Shown here: positions 32,014 through 41,542 of the stretch, one piece after another
Numbering within the stretch: position 1 is the first letter of the stretch
Layout of the letters: each line of letters opens with the position of its first letter
Origin: Synechococcus sp. CBW1002
GTDB taxonomy: Bacteria; Cyanobacteriota; Cyanobacteriia; PCC-6307; Cyanobiaceae
DNA length: 64,000 bases
Direction of reading: 5' to 3'
Assembly: GCF_015840915.1 (NCBI RefSeq)
Contig: NZ_CP060398.1
Coordinates: 186,001 to 250,000 of the forward strand
Position numbers and translations under genes: made by a program
The notes under the pieces: model-generated
Told to the model about the DNA's origin: nothing
The model's database searches: none
What the model saw: the letters and a program-made list of their open reading frames with translations, nothing else

Positions 32014-32016
32014 TAG
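30925..32016 (+). CDS. IS630-family transposase (copy 2)
   Basis: 363 aa from a GTG start ([20 protein letters not shown]), intact and close to copy 1 over its length; the catalytic core is nearly identical ([44 protein letters not shown]). Differences concentrate in the N-terminal DNA-binding half. Its TAG stop uses the flanking TA and the first base beyond. On the opposite strand the same TA provides the helicase stop. Confidence 0.93.
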   Translation: MALGRPMPPLVLSEDEVQQLRALANSRSLPHSIVQRAQIVLACGAGETNTAIAKRMGLTGMTVGKWRKRYRELGLEGLHDELRPGRPRTYEDDTVAEVINRALQTKPTDGSTQWSARSLAAATGISKTTVHRWLQTFSVQPHRQKSFKLSTDPFFVEKVRDIVGLYLNPPDKAMVLCVDEKTQIQALDRTQPLLPMGLGYVEGVTHDYIRHGTTTLFAALDVATGEVITQCKPRHRHQEFLGFLRQIEKSVPEELDVHLIVDNYCTHKHAKVRAWLAQRPRFHVHYTPTYASWINQVERWFGIITQRAIRRGSFSSVKELISKIEQFVAAYNKTKAPFNWTATADSILEKLQRLCSQISGTAH

Positions 32017-34874
32017 AGGGTAGGGCTGTCCCCAGGAGCCACAACCACAGCCTCACTTGCTACCGCCGACCCAGATCCAGATCCCGCCGGGGCGGCAGCC
32101 TGTTCCACCAGATCCTCGATTTCGCAGACGGGGAAGCGGTTGATCGCCTGCAGGGCACGGCGGGAGTTGCGGCGCAGCTGCTCGCTGATCGCCTCGCAAT
32201 AGGGAATCTGGGCGAGCAGATCCACCGTGCGGCGCAGGATGCGCACCACGTCGCCTTCATCGAGGGAGGTGCTGGCGATCACATCGGTCCAGCTGGCCCC
32301 TCGGGCCCAGGCCTCCACCAATCCCGTGAGTTCGGGCTCCCACCAGACCGGCACCACCACCTTGCCGCGCTCCTGCTGGCGCTGCAGCTCCCGCCGCAGG
32401 CCGCGCAGGTCGTGCAGGGCTTCCTCCACCGCCGGTGGCGGAGGGAAGGCGCACCAGAGATCGGGGCGATTCACCTCCGTGGAGATCGCCTCGAGCACCG
32501 CGGCCAGCTCGGCGGGGTCGAGCCCATCGAGATGGCCACTCATCAGAGCGAGCCCCAACCAGAGCTCGTTGTCGCCCCGCAGGGCCGCCACGGTGCGGCC
32601 CACTTCCGTGGGCTCCAGCCCCTCCGCTCCATCCAGCCCCCCGAAGAAGCGCAGGATGTCGATCAGGGCCAGGAACGTATCCCAGTGGCGGTTGGAGCGG
32701 TGATGCAGCAGCGTCTGGCGCTCCTCGATCTCCACCGCGAGCTCCTCCATGCGGCGATGGTGCTGCTTGAGCCGCTTGCGGTCGCCCCAGCGATGGGCCG
32801 GATGCAGCTCCAGCTCCTGCTCGAGCTGCTGCACCAGCCGCGCCTGCTCCTGCACCTCACCGGCCAGGTCGAACTGGGGGGTGCTCATGTCGTGGCGACG
32901 GGCCATCGAAGCCACCGCCAGGGCCAGACCACCGCTGGCCTGGTCGCCATGGCGCAATTCACCCTGATGCTGCAGCTCTGGTGGATCCAGCTGGCTCACC
33001 TGCAGGCAGCTGAGCTCGGCATGCAGGCTCACCACGGCATTGCAGGGGAGCAGCAGCCACTGGTTCTCATCGGTGAGGCAGAGCAGCAGGGGGAACTGGC
33101 CGGGTCCGGGCACCTTCCGCACGATCACCGCCGGTGTCACCCGGCCCCGCAACTGGGGCGCCCGCAGGCTCACCAGGGTGCCTTCGCTGGAGAACTGCAG
33201 CGCCAGGGTGAGTTCGTGCACCAGGGTCTCCTCGGCCTGGTGCTGCAGGATCCGCAGCAGGCGGCGCTCCTCGCGCAGGCGGCCGCGCTGCTTCTCATAA
33301 TCTTCGAAGTCGTCCCAGGGCACATCGCCGCTGCCGGCCTCCAGGGAGGCGAGCTGGGCCCCCAGTTCGGCAATGCGGGCCTCGTCGTCCGCCAGGTCGA
33401 GGGTGGCGAGATACCGCCCGAAACTGCGTTCCACCAGCTCCCGCGCCTTGGCCAGGTCGTAGCGCTGCAGCAGGTTGAGCACCATGCCGTAGCTGGGCGT
33501 GAACTGGCTCACCAGCGGATCGGCCGGGCTGGTGGCCAGAGCCCCCGCTTCCCGCACCCCCTCGAAGCGGCTCTGCACCGTCACCACATAGCCCTGCACA
33601 TCGAGGCCGCGCCGGCCAGCCCGGCCTGCCATCTGCAGGAACTCGCTGCCCATCAGCGGGCGGTGGCCCCGCTCGGTGCGCTTGGACAGCGAGGAGATCA
33701 CCGTGGTGCGGGCCGGCATGTTGATGCCCGCCGCCAGGGTTTCGGTGGCAAACACCACCTTGATCAGGCCCTGCTGGAACAGATCCTCGATCAGCTCCTT
33801 CCAGGCCGGCAGCACACCGGCGTGGTGGGAGGCGATGCCCCGCAGCAGCGGTTCGTCGTGCCCCTCCCGCACCGCCTCCGGCGTAGCGGCCACGTAAGCC
33901 TCAAGGCGCACCGCAATCCGCGCCTGTTCCTCAGGGGTGACCAGGCAGAGCCTGCCCATGTCGCGCACGCCCTTGTCGCAGCCGCGCCGGCTGAAGATGA
34001 AGTAGATCGCCGGCAGCATGTCCCGCTCAGCCATCTGGGCCACCACGAACGCCAGAGGCGGCGCCTCGGGCTGGGGTGGCCGCGGCGGCTTGGGACCCTT
34101 GCGGCGGGTGGTCTTGGGAGGCCGCCAGACCTTGCAGTTGGGGTGCAGTCCCGTGCCTTCGTCGTTGAGCAAGGGGTGGAGACCCTTGGCGCTGCAGAAG
34201 CTGAAGGCCAGCGGCACCGGCCGGAAGTCGCTGTGCACCAGGCGGGTGGGGCCGTGCACCCGCTCGATCCAGTCGGTGAGCTGGCCGGCATTGGCCACCG
34301 TGGCGGAGAGCGCCACCAGCTGGATCGGCGGCGGGCAGTGGATGATCGATTCCTCCCAGACGGTGCCGCGCTGGGAATCATTCATGTAGTGGCACTCATC
34401 CAGCACCACCGCCTCGACATCCGCCAGGGGGTCGTCGTCGGGATGGTCGATCTCCGCGTAGAGCATGTTGCGGAAAATCTCGGTGGTCATCACGACGATC
34501 TGGGCCTCGCGGTTGAGGCTCAGATCGCCGGTGAGCAGACCCACCTTCTCCGCCCCGAACTGATGGCGGAAATCACGCAGTTTCTGATTGGAGAGGGCCT
34601 TGAGCGGCGTGGTGTAAAAGACCTTCTGTCCATGGGCCAGGGCGCGGTGGATGGCGTACTCACCCACCAGGGTCTTGCCAGAACCGGTAGGGGCACTCAC
34701 CACCACCGAATGCCCCTGATTCAGCGCATCAATCGCCTCGAGCTGGAAGGGATCGAGCGAAAAGGGAAACAGTTGGTCCAGCGCGGGCACTGTCGGAGAG
34801 TGACCAGCCTGAGAAAGACCATCCTGGGAGGGACCAGCCTGGGGCGAATCAGCGCGTTGGCCGGGGCTTGGCAT
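32013..34874 (-). CDS. Ski2/Mtr4-like DEAD/DEAH-box RNA helicase
   Basis: A 953-aa superfamily 2 helicase widespread in cyanobacteria and plastids and related to Ski2/Mtr4; probably acts in RNA metabolism. Motifs in order are Walker [22 protein letters not shown] in [17 protein letters not shown], motif [17 protein letters not shown], and motif [21 protein letters not shown]-terminal helical DSHCT-like domain follows (ICPF-type region [14 protein letters not shown], then [17 protein letters not shown]). Its stop TAG overlaps the IS630 copy 2 right end by one base. Confidence 0.92.
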   Translation of the reverse strand: MPSPGQRADSPQAGPSQDGLSQAGHSPTVPALDQLFPFSLDPFQLEAIDALNQGHSVVVSAPTGSGKTLVGEYAIHRALAHGQKVFYTTPLKALSNQKLRDFRHQFGAEKVGLLTGDLSLNREAQIVVMTTEIFRNMLYAEIDHPDDDPLADVEAVVLDECHYMNDSQRGTVWEESIIHCPPPIQLVALSATVANAGQLTDWIERVHGPTRLVHSDFRPVPLAFSFCSAKGLHPLLNDEGTGLHPNCKVWRPPKTTRRKGPKPPRPPQPEAPPLAFVVAQMAERDMLPAIYFIFSRRGCDKGVRDMGRLCLVTPEEQARIAVRLEAYVAATPEAVREGHDEPLLRGIASHHAGVLPAWKELIEDLFQQGLIKVVFATETLAAGINMPARTTVISSLSKRTERGHRPLMGSEFLQMAGRAGRRGLDVQGYVVTVQSRFEGVREAGALATSPADPLVSQFTPSYGMVLNLLQRYDLAKARELVERSFGRYLATLDLADDEARIAELGAQLASLEAGSGDVPWDDFEDYEKQRGRLREERRLLRILQHQAEETLVHELTLALQFSSEGTLVSLRAPQLRGRVTPAVIVRKVPGPGQFPLLLCLTDENQWLLLPCNAVVSLHAELSCLQVSQLDPPELQHQGELRHGDQASGGLALAVASMARRHDMSTPQFDLAGEVQEQARLVQQLEQELELHPAHRWGDRKRLKQHHRRMEELAVEIEERQTLLHHRSNRHWDTFLALIDILRFFGGLDGAEGLEPTEVGRTVAALRGDNELWLGLALMSGHLDGLDPAELAAVLEAISTEVNRPDLWCAFPPPPAVEEALHDLRGLRRELQRQQERGKVVVPVWWEPELTGLVEAWARGASWTDVIASTSLDEGDVVRILRRTVDLLAQIPYCEAISEQLRRNSRRALQAINRFPVCEIEDLVEQAAAPAGSGSGSAVASEAVVVAPGDSPTL

Positions 34875-34883
34875 GGGCGGATC

Positions 34884-35903
34884 CTAGGGGCGGGCTGGCC
34901 CGGATCCGCTGCGGGAACGCCACCAGGCGGCCAGCAGGCTGCCCAGCACCGCGTGCACCACAGCCGAGATCGCACCGGGCAGGGCCGTGAGTGGGCTGGT
35001 GAAGGCCGAGCGGGCCAGCACCACCGCCAGGCCCGAGTTCTGCATCCCCACCTCGATGCTCACGGTGCGGCGCACCGCCAGGCCCGCGCCCCAGCTGCCA
35101 TAGCCCGCCAGGGCAGGAATCCAGTATCCCAGCAGGAATCCGCCGCCATGGAGCAGCAGCGCCGCCAGCAGCAGCAGCGGCCCCTGGGCCAGCAGGTTGT
35201 CGCGCTGGCTCCCCACCACGCTGGCGACGATCAGCACGATCGCCACCACCGCCACCGGCGGCATGAGCGGCTCCACCCGCCGTGCCGCCCGGGGCGTCCA
35301 GCGTTTCAAGGCCACCCCGAGGGCCACCGGCAGCAGCACCACCTGCAGCACATCCAGCAGCAGCTTCCAGCCATCCACCGGCACGTAGCGGCCTGCCAGC
35401 AGGCTGGTCAACAGCGGGGTGAGTCCAACCGCCAGCAGGGTGCTGAGGGTCGTCATCACCACTGAGAGCGCCACATCCCCGCGCCCGATCAGCGTCACCA
35501 CATTGCTGGCGGTGCCGCCCGGACAGCAGCCCACCAGGATCAGGCCCACCGCCAGGGCAGGCTCCAGCCGCAGCCCCCAGGCCACCAGCGCCGCCAGAGA
35601 CGGCATCACCAGGTACTGGGAGAGCACCCCCAGGCCCGCCGCTGCCGGCCGGGCCAGCACCCGCCGGAAATCCGCGAGCTGCAGCCCCAGCCCCATGCCC
35701 AGCATGATCACCGCCAGGGCCCAGACGATCGCCGGCCCCTTCAGCCAGGTGAACAGCTGCGGAAACGGCAGCGACAGCAGCGCCGCCGCCAGGGTCCAGA
35801 CGGGAAAGAGCAGGGTGAACCGTTCCAGCAGCCTCAGGTGCGGCGGCAGGGCGGCGAGCGGCACAGCAGGTTGCCGCGGGGCTGCTTGAGGCGGTGGGGC
35901 CAT
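34884..35903 (-). CDS. Bile acid:sodium symporter family (BASS) transporter
   Basis: A polytopic membrane protein of 339 aa with about ten helices. BASS hallmarks are VGLILVGCCPGGTASNVVTLI and the sodium-site-like RRTVSIEVGMQNSGLAVVLA. Cyanobacterial relatives transport organic anions such as bicarbonate or pyruvate with sodium; the substrate here is unknown. Upstream in-frame ATGs at 35930 and 35987 are possible. It ends 9 bp upstream of the helicase gene on the same strand. Confidence 0.9.
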   Translation of the reverse strand: MAPPPQAAPRQPAVPLAALPPHLRLLERFTLLFPVWTLAAALLSLPFPQLFTWLKGPAIVWALAVIMLGMGLGLQLADFRRVLARPAAAGLGVLSQYLVMPSLAALVAWGLRLEPALAVGLILVGCCPGGTASNVVTLIGRGDVALSVVMTTLSTLLAVGLTPLLTSLLAGRYVPVDGWKLLLDVLQVVLLPVALGVALKRWTPRAARRVEPLMPPVAVVAIVLIVASVVGSQRDNLLAQGPLLLLAALLLHGGGFLLGYWIPALAGYGSWGAGLAVRRTVSIEVGMQNSGLAVVLARSAFTSPLTALPGAISAVVHAVLGSLLAAWWRSRSGSGPARP

Positions 35904-36021
35904 CGACGGCAGATCAATCTTGCCGCCCATCCTGCTCAGCGGAACTGGAAGCACCAGTGCAAGACCCCGCATCAGAACAGGGGACAACGGGCGACAGCCT
36001 GGCGCTGCTTAGGGTGGGTGG

Positions 36022-37248
36022 ATGCGGCAGCCAGTGCCGGTGCACGAGCCGATCAGCACAGCCCCCCACTGGCGTGAGCAGCTGATCGCCAGCCTGGCCG
36101 CCCTGCCGACCGAACGCCACCGCCGGATCCGCACCTTCCGGCCCGGCGGCAGCGCCGCCTCCTTGCAAGACGCGCACGCGAACGGCACCCCCCTGCTCGA
36201 TCTGGCCAGCAACGATTACCTGGGCCTGGCGCGCCATCCGGCCCTGGCCCGGGCCGCAACGGCCTGCCTGAACGAGGAAGGCCTCGGTGCCGGCTCCTCA
36301 CGGCTGGTCTGCGGCAGCCGGCCCATTCACGAAGCCCTGGAGCGGGCCCTGGCCCACTGGCTCGGCCGGGAACGGGTGCTGCTCTTTCCAAGCGGCTTCC
36401 AGGCCAATCTCGCCGCGGTGACAGCCCTGGCGGATCGCCACAGCCTGGTGCTGGCCGATCGGCTGATTCACCACTCCCTGCTGGTGGGCGTGCAGGCCAG
36501 CGGTGCCCGGCTGCAGCGCTTCCGCCACAACGATCTCCGCGACCTTGACAGGCGTCTGTTGGCGGCGCGCCAGGCCGATCCGGGGCGGCGTCTGCTGGTG
36601 CTGAGCGAAAGCCTGTTCAGCATGGAGGGCACCAGCCCGCCAGTGGAGGCCCTGGCACGGCTGTGCGGGCGCCACGGGGCCCTGCTGCTGCTGGATGAGG
36701 CCCATGCCCTGGGGGTGCTGGGACAGGGGGGGCGCGGCCTGGCCTGGGGACTACCCGCTGTGACCCTGGTGAGCGGCACCTTCGGCAAGGCCTTCGGTGG
36801 GGGCGGTGCCTTCCTCGCCAGCGATGAGCTAGTGGGCGACTGGCTGCTGCAGCGCAGTGGCGGATTCCGTTACACCACAGCCCTGGCACCGCCCCTGGCG
36901 GCGGGGGCGCTCGCCGCGCTGGAACTCCTGAAGAACCGGGAAGCCTCTGGCCAGGAGGCCGGCCCGGCGCTGCTGGAGCGGGCCCGGCGTTGGCGCGATG
37001 GCCTTGCGGCTGCAGGCTGGCCCAGGCCCGCCGGCCACGGCCCGATCCTGGCGCTGCTGGTGGGAGACGACCAGGGAGCGCTCGACCTCCAGGCCCGCCT
37101 TGAAGCCGCCGGCCTGCTGAGCGTGGCGATCCGCCCGCCCACGGTGCCGGAAGGCCAGGCCCGGCTGCGCCTGGTGCTGCGCGAGGATCTGCCGTCGGGC
37201 AGCCTGCGTCGCCTGCTGGCGGCCCTCGGTTCACCACCTGCGCCATGA
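36022..37248 (+). CDS. bioF: 8-amino-7-oxononanoate synthase
   Basis: PLP enzyme condensing pimeloyl-ACP with alanine in biotin synthesis, 408 aa. The PLP lysine is Lys-256 in LVSGTFGKAFGGGGAF. It also has LDLASNDYLGLARHP, GSSRLVCGSRPIHEALE and LLLLDEAHALGVLG. First gene of the biotin cluster; its 3' end overlaps bioK by 4 nt. The first residues may be slightly over-extended. Confidence 0.95.
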   Translation: MRQPVPVHEPISTAPHWREQLIASLAALPTERHRRIRTFRPGGSAASLQDAHANGTPLLDLASNDYLGLARHPALARAATACLNEEGLGAGSSRLVCGSRPIHEALERALAHWLGRERVLLFPSGFQANLAAVTALADRHSLVLADRLIHHSLLVGVQASGARLQRFRHNDLRDLDRRLLAARQADPGRRLLVLSESLFSMEGTSPPVEALARLCGRHGALLLLDEAHALGVLGQGGRGLAWGLPAVTLVSGTFGKAFGGGGAFLASDELVGDWLLQRSGGFRYTTALAPPLAAGALAALELLKNREASGQEAGPALLERARRWRDGLAAAGWPRPAGHGPILALLVGDDQGALDLQARLEAAGLLSVAIRPPTVPEGQARLRLVLREDLPSGSLRRLLAALGSPPAP

Positions 37249-38045
37249 CCCTCCAGGTGATCGCCATGCACGGCTGGGGCGGCGACAGCCGGGCCTGGGA
37301 ACCCTGGCGGCAGCTGGCGGAGCAGCGGGGCTGGCAATGGCAGAGCGGCGAACGGGGCTACGGCTCCCTACCGCCACTGCAACCCACCTGGATCACAAGC
37401 GGCGCGGCCGCGGCCGGGCCCCGGGTGCTGATCGGCCACTCCCTCGGCCCCCACCTGGTGCCGGCGACCGTGCTGGCAGCCGCCGATCTGGTGGTGCTGC
37501 TGGCCAGTTTCGGGTGCTTCGTGCCGGAGGGCCGCGATCGCCGGCGGCTGCAGCGGGGGCTGGCCGGTATGGCGGCGCCGCTGCAGGCCCACCTGACCAG
37601 TGGCAAGGAGAGCAGCGAGCGTGCCGTTCAGAGCATGCTCGCGGCCTTTCTGCAGCAAGCGGCCGATCCTGCTGATGCAGCCCTGCTGCCCCCCGGACCG
37701 GAAAGCGACCCGATCACCCCCGCGGGCTGCCGGCGCCTGCTCGATGACCTGGAACGACTGGAACACTGCGACGGCCTGCCGACCGGATTTCCCGCTGCGG
37801 CCCAGGTGCTGATCGTGGAGGCGGAGGCCGATCGGATCGTGGTGCCCGCCGCCCGGACCCTGCTGTGCGACGCCCTTCCCACAGCCGCGGTGGAGGTACT
37901 GCCCGGCGCCGGCCACAGCCTGCTGCAGACCAACGTGGTGCCGTTGGTGTTCAGCTGGCTGGAGGCCAGGCTGTGCCCGTGGGGCCAGGCAGGGGGGAGC
38001 GGTGCATCGGCCTCGGAGCCGGTACCGGCTGGGTCTGCCGAATGA
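37245..38045 (+). CDS. bioK: Pimeloyl-ACP methyl ester esterase, BioK type
   Basis: An alpha/beta hydrolase of 266 aa placed between bioF and bioC, where picocyanobacteria carry BioK in place of BioH. It removes the methyl ester that BioC adds, releasing pimeloyl-ACP. The catalytic triad is visible: Ser-66 in VLIGHSLGPHL, Asp in EAEADRIVVP, and His in LPGAGHSLLQTN. The oxyanion segment is AMHGWGGDSRAWE. It overlaps its neighbours by 4 nt on each side. Function rests on gene position plus motifs. Confidence 0.85.
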   Translation: MTLQVIAMHGWGGDSRAWEPWRQLAEQRGWQWQSGERGYGSLPPLQPTWITSGAAAAGPRVLIGHSLGPHLVPATVLAAADLVVLLASFGCFVPEGRDRRRLQRGLAGMAAPLQAHLTSGKESSERAVQSMLAAFLQQAADPADAALLPPGPESDPITPAGCRRLLDDLERLEHCDGLPTGFPAAAQVLIVEAEADRIVVPAARTLLCDALPTAAVEVLPGAGHSLLQTNVVPLVFSWLEARLCPWGQAGGSGASASEPVPAGSAE

Positions 38046-38851
38046 CGGATGCCGCGGCCTTCGGCACGACAGCGGCGACGCGATTCGGCTCGCAGGTGCG
38101 GCAGCGATTCGCCGGTGGAGCCAGCGACTACGACCAGGCGGCCCATCTGCAGCGCGCGGTGGCTTGGCGGCTGGCACACCACTGCCGCGAGCTGCCGCTG
38201 CCGCCAGGCCCCAGAGCAGACCTCGGCGCCGGCACCGGGCTGCTCAGCCGGGCCCTGCTGGAGCAATGGCCCTCGTCTTACGGCTCGCCCCGGCTGCAGC
38301 AGATCGATCTCTGCCCCGAACTGCTGGCCCGCAACCCACTGGCCAACGGCCAGGAGCAGCGGGGCTGGGATCTCGAGCGCGGGCTGCCAGCGGAGGTAGA
38401 GCCGGCGGCCCTGCTGGTCTCCAGCTTCGCGCTGCAGTGGCTGGAGCACCCGGCGGAGCAGCTGGAAAGCTGGTGCCACAGCCTCGTGCCAGACGGCTGG
38501 CTGGCCCTGGCGGTGCCCACCAGCGGCAGCTTTCCCCAATGGCGCGCCGCCGCCGCCGCCGCCGCCGTGCCCTGCACGGCCCTGATCCTGCCGAACGCAG
38601 CGGAGCTGTTCGCCGCGACCAAGCGTGGCGGACTGGTGCTGCGGCACTCCCAGGTGCTCCACTTTCAGCGGCCGTGCGTCGACGGGCGCGAGGCCCTGGG
38701 ACGGATGCGCACCCTTGGCGCTGGAGCCAGCCGCAGCGCGCCACTGTCCCCGGTGCAGCTGCGACGGCTGCTGCGCCACTGGAAGCAGCCCGGTCTTTCT
38801 TGGGAGGTGTTGCTGCTGCTCGGCTCTCGCCCCACTGCCGGGGGCAGCTGA
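38042..38851 (+). CDS. bioC: Malonyl-ACP O-methyltransferase
   Basis: SAM-dependent methyltransferase that starts pimelate synthesis by disguising malonyl-ACP, 269 aa. The N-terminal RFAGGASDYDQAAHLQR pattern is typical of BioC. Motif I is ADLGAGTGLLSRALLE, followed by LVSSFALQWLEHPAEQLESW. ATG 38042 overlaps the bioK stop as ATGA. The upstream in-frame sequence is a shadow of bioK. Confidence 0.9.
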   Translation: MTDAAAFGTTAATRFGSQVRQRFAGGASDYDQAAHLQRAVAWRLAHHCRELPLPPGPRADLGAGTGLLSRALLEQWPSSYGSPRLQQIDLCPELLARNPLANGQEQRGWDLERGLPAEVEPAALLVSSFALQWLEHPAEQLESWCHSLVPDGWLALAVPTSGSFPQWRAAAAAAAVPCTALILPNAAELFAATKRGGLVLRHSQVLHFQRPCVDGREALGRMRTLGAGASRSAPLSPVQLRRLLRHWKQPGLSWEVLLLLGSRPTAGGS

Positions 38852-38935
38852 CGAGGGCAGCTGACGGGGGGCGCTGAGCAGAATCACGCGTGCTGCTGCG
38901 GTTCTGCACGCAGTGACGCTGTCTTCGTCAACACG

Positions 38936-39664
38936 ATGCCCGCCATCCACCGCCACGACCCATCCAGCACCGACCCAGGCACGGCCAGCGAAACAGCGAG
39001 CTACGACGCCGAAGAGAACCGCAGTGGCCTGGTGATCTGCGGCACCGACACCGACGTGGGCAAGACGGTGGTGAGTGCCCTGGTGGTGCAGGGCCTGGGG
39101 GCCCGCTACTGGAAACCGGTGCAGAGCGGCCTGGACGGCGAGGGGGATCGGGGCCGGGTGCAGGATCTGCTGCATCTGCCCCCGGAACGGCTTCTGCCCG
39201 AGGCCTACCGGCTGCAGGCACCGGTCTCACCCCATTGGGCCGCCGAGCGACAGGGCCTCACGATCGACCCCGAGCGGCTCAGGTTGCCCGCCGGCGCGGG
39301 AGCCCTGGTCGTGGAAACCGCCGGTGGTCTGCTGGTGCCGCTGCGCCGCGACTGGCTGCAGATCGAGCAGGTTCAACGCTGGGGGCTGCCGGTGCTGCTG
39401 GTGGCCCGCAGCGGCCTGGGCACCCTCAACCACACTCTGCTCTCGCTCGAAGCCCTGCGGGCCAGGCGGATCCCGGTGCTGGGGCTGGTGCTGAACGGCC
39501 CCCTCCATCCCGACAACCCCCGCACCCTCGAAGAACTGGGGGGTGTGCCGATACTGGCGGAGCTGCCGCCGCTCGACCCCCTGGAGGCCAGCGGCCTGCA
39601 ACGACAGTGGCAGCGTTCCGAGCTGCCCCGTAAGCTGGCCCAATGGGCAAGAAACACCTCTTGA
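38936..39664 (+). CDS. bioD: Dethiobiotin synthetase
   Basis: ATP-dependent ureido-ring closure in biotin synthesis, 242 aa. The P-loop VICGTDTDVGKTVVSALV is clear, with YWKPVQSGLDGEGDRGR and VVETAGGLLVPL characteristic of BioD. It follows bioC by 84 bp. The first 25 residues before the P-loop strand are hydrophilic and may be partly untranslated. Confidence 0.94.
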   Translation: MPAIHRHDPSSTDPGTASETASYDAEENRSGLVICGTDTDVGKTVVSALVVQGLGARYWKPVQSGLDGEGDRGRVQDLLHLPPERLLPEAYRLQAPVSPHWAAERQGLTIDPERLRLPAGAGALVVETAGGLLVPLRRDWLQIEQVQRWGLPVLLVARSGLGTLNHTLLSLEALRARRIPVLGLVLNGPLHPDNPRTLEELGGVPILAELPPLDPLEASGLQRQWQRSELPRKLAQWARNTS

Positions 39665-39798
39665 TCAGCGGTGCCGTCGCCGTTCTTTGCGGAGCCATCC
39701 TGGTGCTCTTCACCGACATTGAAGTGCGGACTGTCCGCTGGTTCAGTTGCGGACCCCTGAGCACCAGCAGAGAAAAAAGTTCGGAAGTCTGCCGCTGA
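39643..39798 (+). CDS. Small membrane protein between bioD and bioA (51 aa)
   Basis: A 51-codon frame overlapping the bioD 3' end by 22 nt. The product has one hydrophobic segment (HLLISGAVAVLCGAILVLF), then a polar tail with two cysteines (RWFSCGPLSTSRE, SEVCR). I do not recognise it. ATG start and same-strand overlap suggest coupling to bioD, but it could be chance. Confidence 0.45.
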   Translation: MGKKHLLISGAVAVLCGAILVLFTDIEVRTVRWFSCGPLSTSREKSSEVCR

Positions 39799-39931
39799 TC
39801 CCACGGGTCCCTCCCTCTTCCAGGCAGACATCCGCATCCAGCGGTCGAGGATCCCAGTCAGCCATGACATCAGGGAATGAGGAGGACCACCATTCGGTTG
39901 TGCTTTGAATTCCTGGCAGCACAGCCGCACC

Positions 39932-41260
39932 ATGCCGATCCGGATGAACGGAACCCAACTCCCTGAGTGTCTGGATCCGGTGGCCTCTCCTGGCTCTTCC
40001 TGGCATCCCAATCTCTGGCATCCCACCACTCAGGTGGCCACGGCCGAGCCACCGCTGCGGGTGGTTGCCGGCAAAGGCGTCTGGCTGGAACTGGAGGATG
40101 GTCGTCGCCTGATCGACGCGATCAGCAGCTGGTGGGTGACCCTGCACGGTCACGCCGAACCGCGCATCGCCGCGGCGATCGCCACCCAGGCCGTCACCCT
40201 CGAGCAGGTGATCTTCGCCAATTTCCGCCACCCCCCGGCCGAACGGCTGGCCGAACGGCTCAGCGCCGTCACGGGGCTGGACCGCCTCTTCTTCTCAGAC
40301 AACGGCTCCACCGCCGTGGAGGTGGCCCTCAAGATCGCCTGGCAGTGGTGGCACAACCGCGGTGAGCAGCGCTCCCAGCTGATCGCCTTCAGCGGGGCCT
40401 ACCACGGCGACACCTTCGGGGCCATGGCGGTGGGGGAACGCTCCGCCTTCTCAGCAGCGTTCGAGCCGTTGCTGTTCCACGTAGCCCGCGCCCCCTGGCC
40501 CGCCACCTGGTGGGCTGACGCCACGGTGGAGGCCCGCGAGCAGGAGGCCCTGCAGCAGCTCGACAGCCTGCTGGAAACCCCGACCGCCGCCGTGATTCTC
40601 GAGCCGCTGGTGCAGGGGGCCAGCGGCATGGCGATGGTGCGGCCGGCCTTCCTGCAAGCCGTGGAACAGCGGGTGCGGCAGGCCGGCGCCCTGTTGATCG
40701 CCGATGAGGTGCTCACCGGCTTCGGCCGCTGCGGGGCCCTGTTCGCCAGCCAGCGGGCAGGCATCCAGCCCGACCTGATGGCCCTCTCCAAGGGCCTCAC
40801 CGGTGGCTTCCTGCCGATGGGGGTGACCATGGCCCGCGAAGGGCTGTTCGAGGGATTCGTGGGGAATCAGCCGGAGCTCACTTTCTTCCATGGCCACAGC
40901 TTCACCGGCAATCCGCTCGGCTGCGTCGCCGCCCTGGCCAGCCTCGATCTGCTGGAGGAGAACCCCGATCGCTACCGGGGAATCGAAGAACGCCACCGCC
41001 CCCATCTTGAACGGCTGGCGGCCCATCAGCAGGTGAAGCGGCCGCGACTTATGGGCGGCATCGCTGCCTTCGATCTGGGGGCCGAACCGGCCAGTTATTT
41101 CAATCCGGCCGGCAAGGAGCTGGCACGGCGAGTGCGGGAGCACGGGGTGTTTCTGCGGCCCCTGGGTTCCGTGGTGTATCTGATGCCGCCCCTGTGCATG
41201 GAGGCGGCGGAACTGGACGCCTGCTACGCCGCCATCGCCACGGCGCTCGACGAGGGCTGA
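39932..41260 (+). CDS. bioA: Adenosylmethionine-8-amino-7-oxononanoate aminotransferase
   Basis: PLP aminotransferase converting KAPA to DAPA, 442 aa from ATG 39932 (ATG 39905 or 39944 possible). Key segments are DAISSWWVTLHGHAEPRI, SDNGSTAVEVALKIAWQWW, FSGAYHGDTFGAMAVGE, LIADEVLTGFGRCG, and ALSKGLTGGFLPMG with the PLP lysine (codon 40790-40792). It is the last gene of the cluster; bioB is not in the window. Confidence 0.95.
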   Translation: MPIRMNGTQLPECLDPVASPGSSWHPNLWHPTTQVATAEPPLRVVAGKGVWLELEDGRRLIDAISSWWVTLHGHAEPRIAAAIATQAVTLEQVIFANFRHPPAERLAERLSAVTGLDRLFFSDNGSTAVEVALKIAWQWWHNRGEQRSQLIAFSGAYHGDTFGAMAVGERSAFSAAFEPLLFHVARAPWPATWWADATVEAREQEALQQLDSLLETPTAAVILEPLVQGASGMAMVRPAFLQAVEQRVRQAGALLIADEVLTGFGRCGALFASQRAGIQPDLMALSKGLTGGFLPMGVTMAREGLFEGFVGNQPELTFFHGHSFTGNPLGCVAALASLDLLEENPDRYRGIEERHRPHLERLAAHQQVKRPRLMGGIAAFDLGAEPASYFNPAGKELARRVREHGVFLRPLGSVVYLMPPLCMEAAELDACYAAIATALDEG

Positions 41261-41275
41261 GCCTGCGGGTGCCCT

Positions 41276-41542
41276 TCAGGGCCCAGCCAGGATCGCCGCC
41301 TCCACATCGGCGCGGGGCAGTCCGTAGGGGAAGTGCCGCACGCTCTGCTGACCCTCCTGGTGCCAGGTCACCTTGAGTTCGTCAATTTCCAGCACGATCT
41401 GGGCGCTCCAGCGGGGCTGGTGCAGATCCCACTGGGATGGATCCGTCCGCGACTGGCTCCCGCCCAGCTGGCGCAGCCACTCCTCCAGTCGGGGCAAGGG
41501 GTGCTTGTAGAGAGGGATCTCGGGAGGAATCGGGCTCGCCAT
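41276..41542 (-). CDS. DUF3143 family protein
   Basis: An 88-aa cyanobacterial protein of unknown function. The family pattern is seen in [37 protein letters not shown] and FPYGLPRADVEAAILAGP. It is encoded just downstream of the J-domain protein gene, a recurring arrangement in cyanobacteria as I recall it. Here the J-protein frame runs 161 nt into this gene. Confidence 0.85.
   Translation of the reverse strand: MASPIPPEIPLYKHPLPRLEEWLRQLGGSQSRTDPSQWDLHQPRWSAQIVLEIDELKVTWHQEGQQSVRHFPYGLPRADVEAAILAGP

Noticed and set aside
31821-35465. A 1214-codon open frame on the plus strand
   Set aside because: It is antisense to the Ski2-like helicase and the BASS gene, its translation is rich in His, Gln, Arg and Gly, as expected from reversed GC-rich codons, and it has no recognisable motif.
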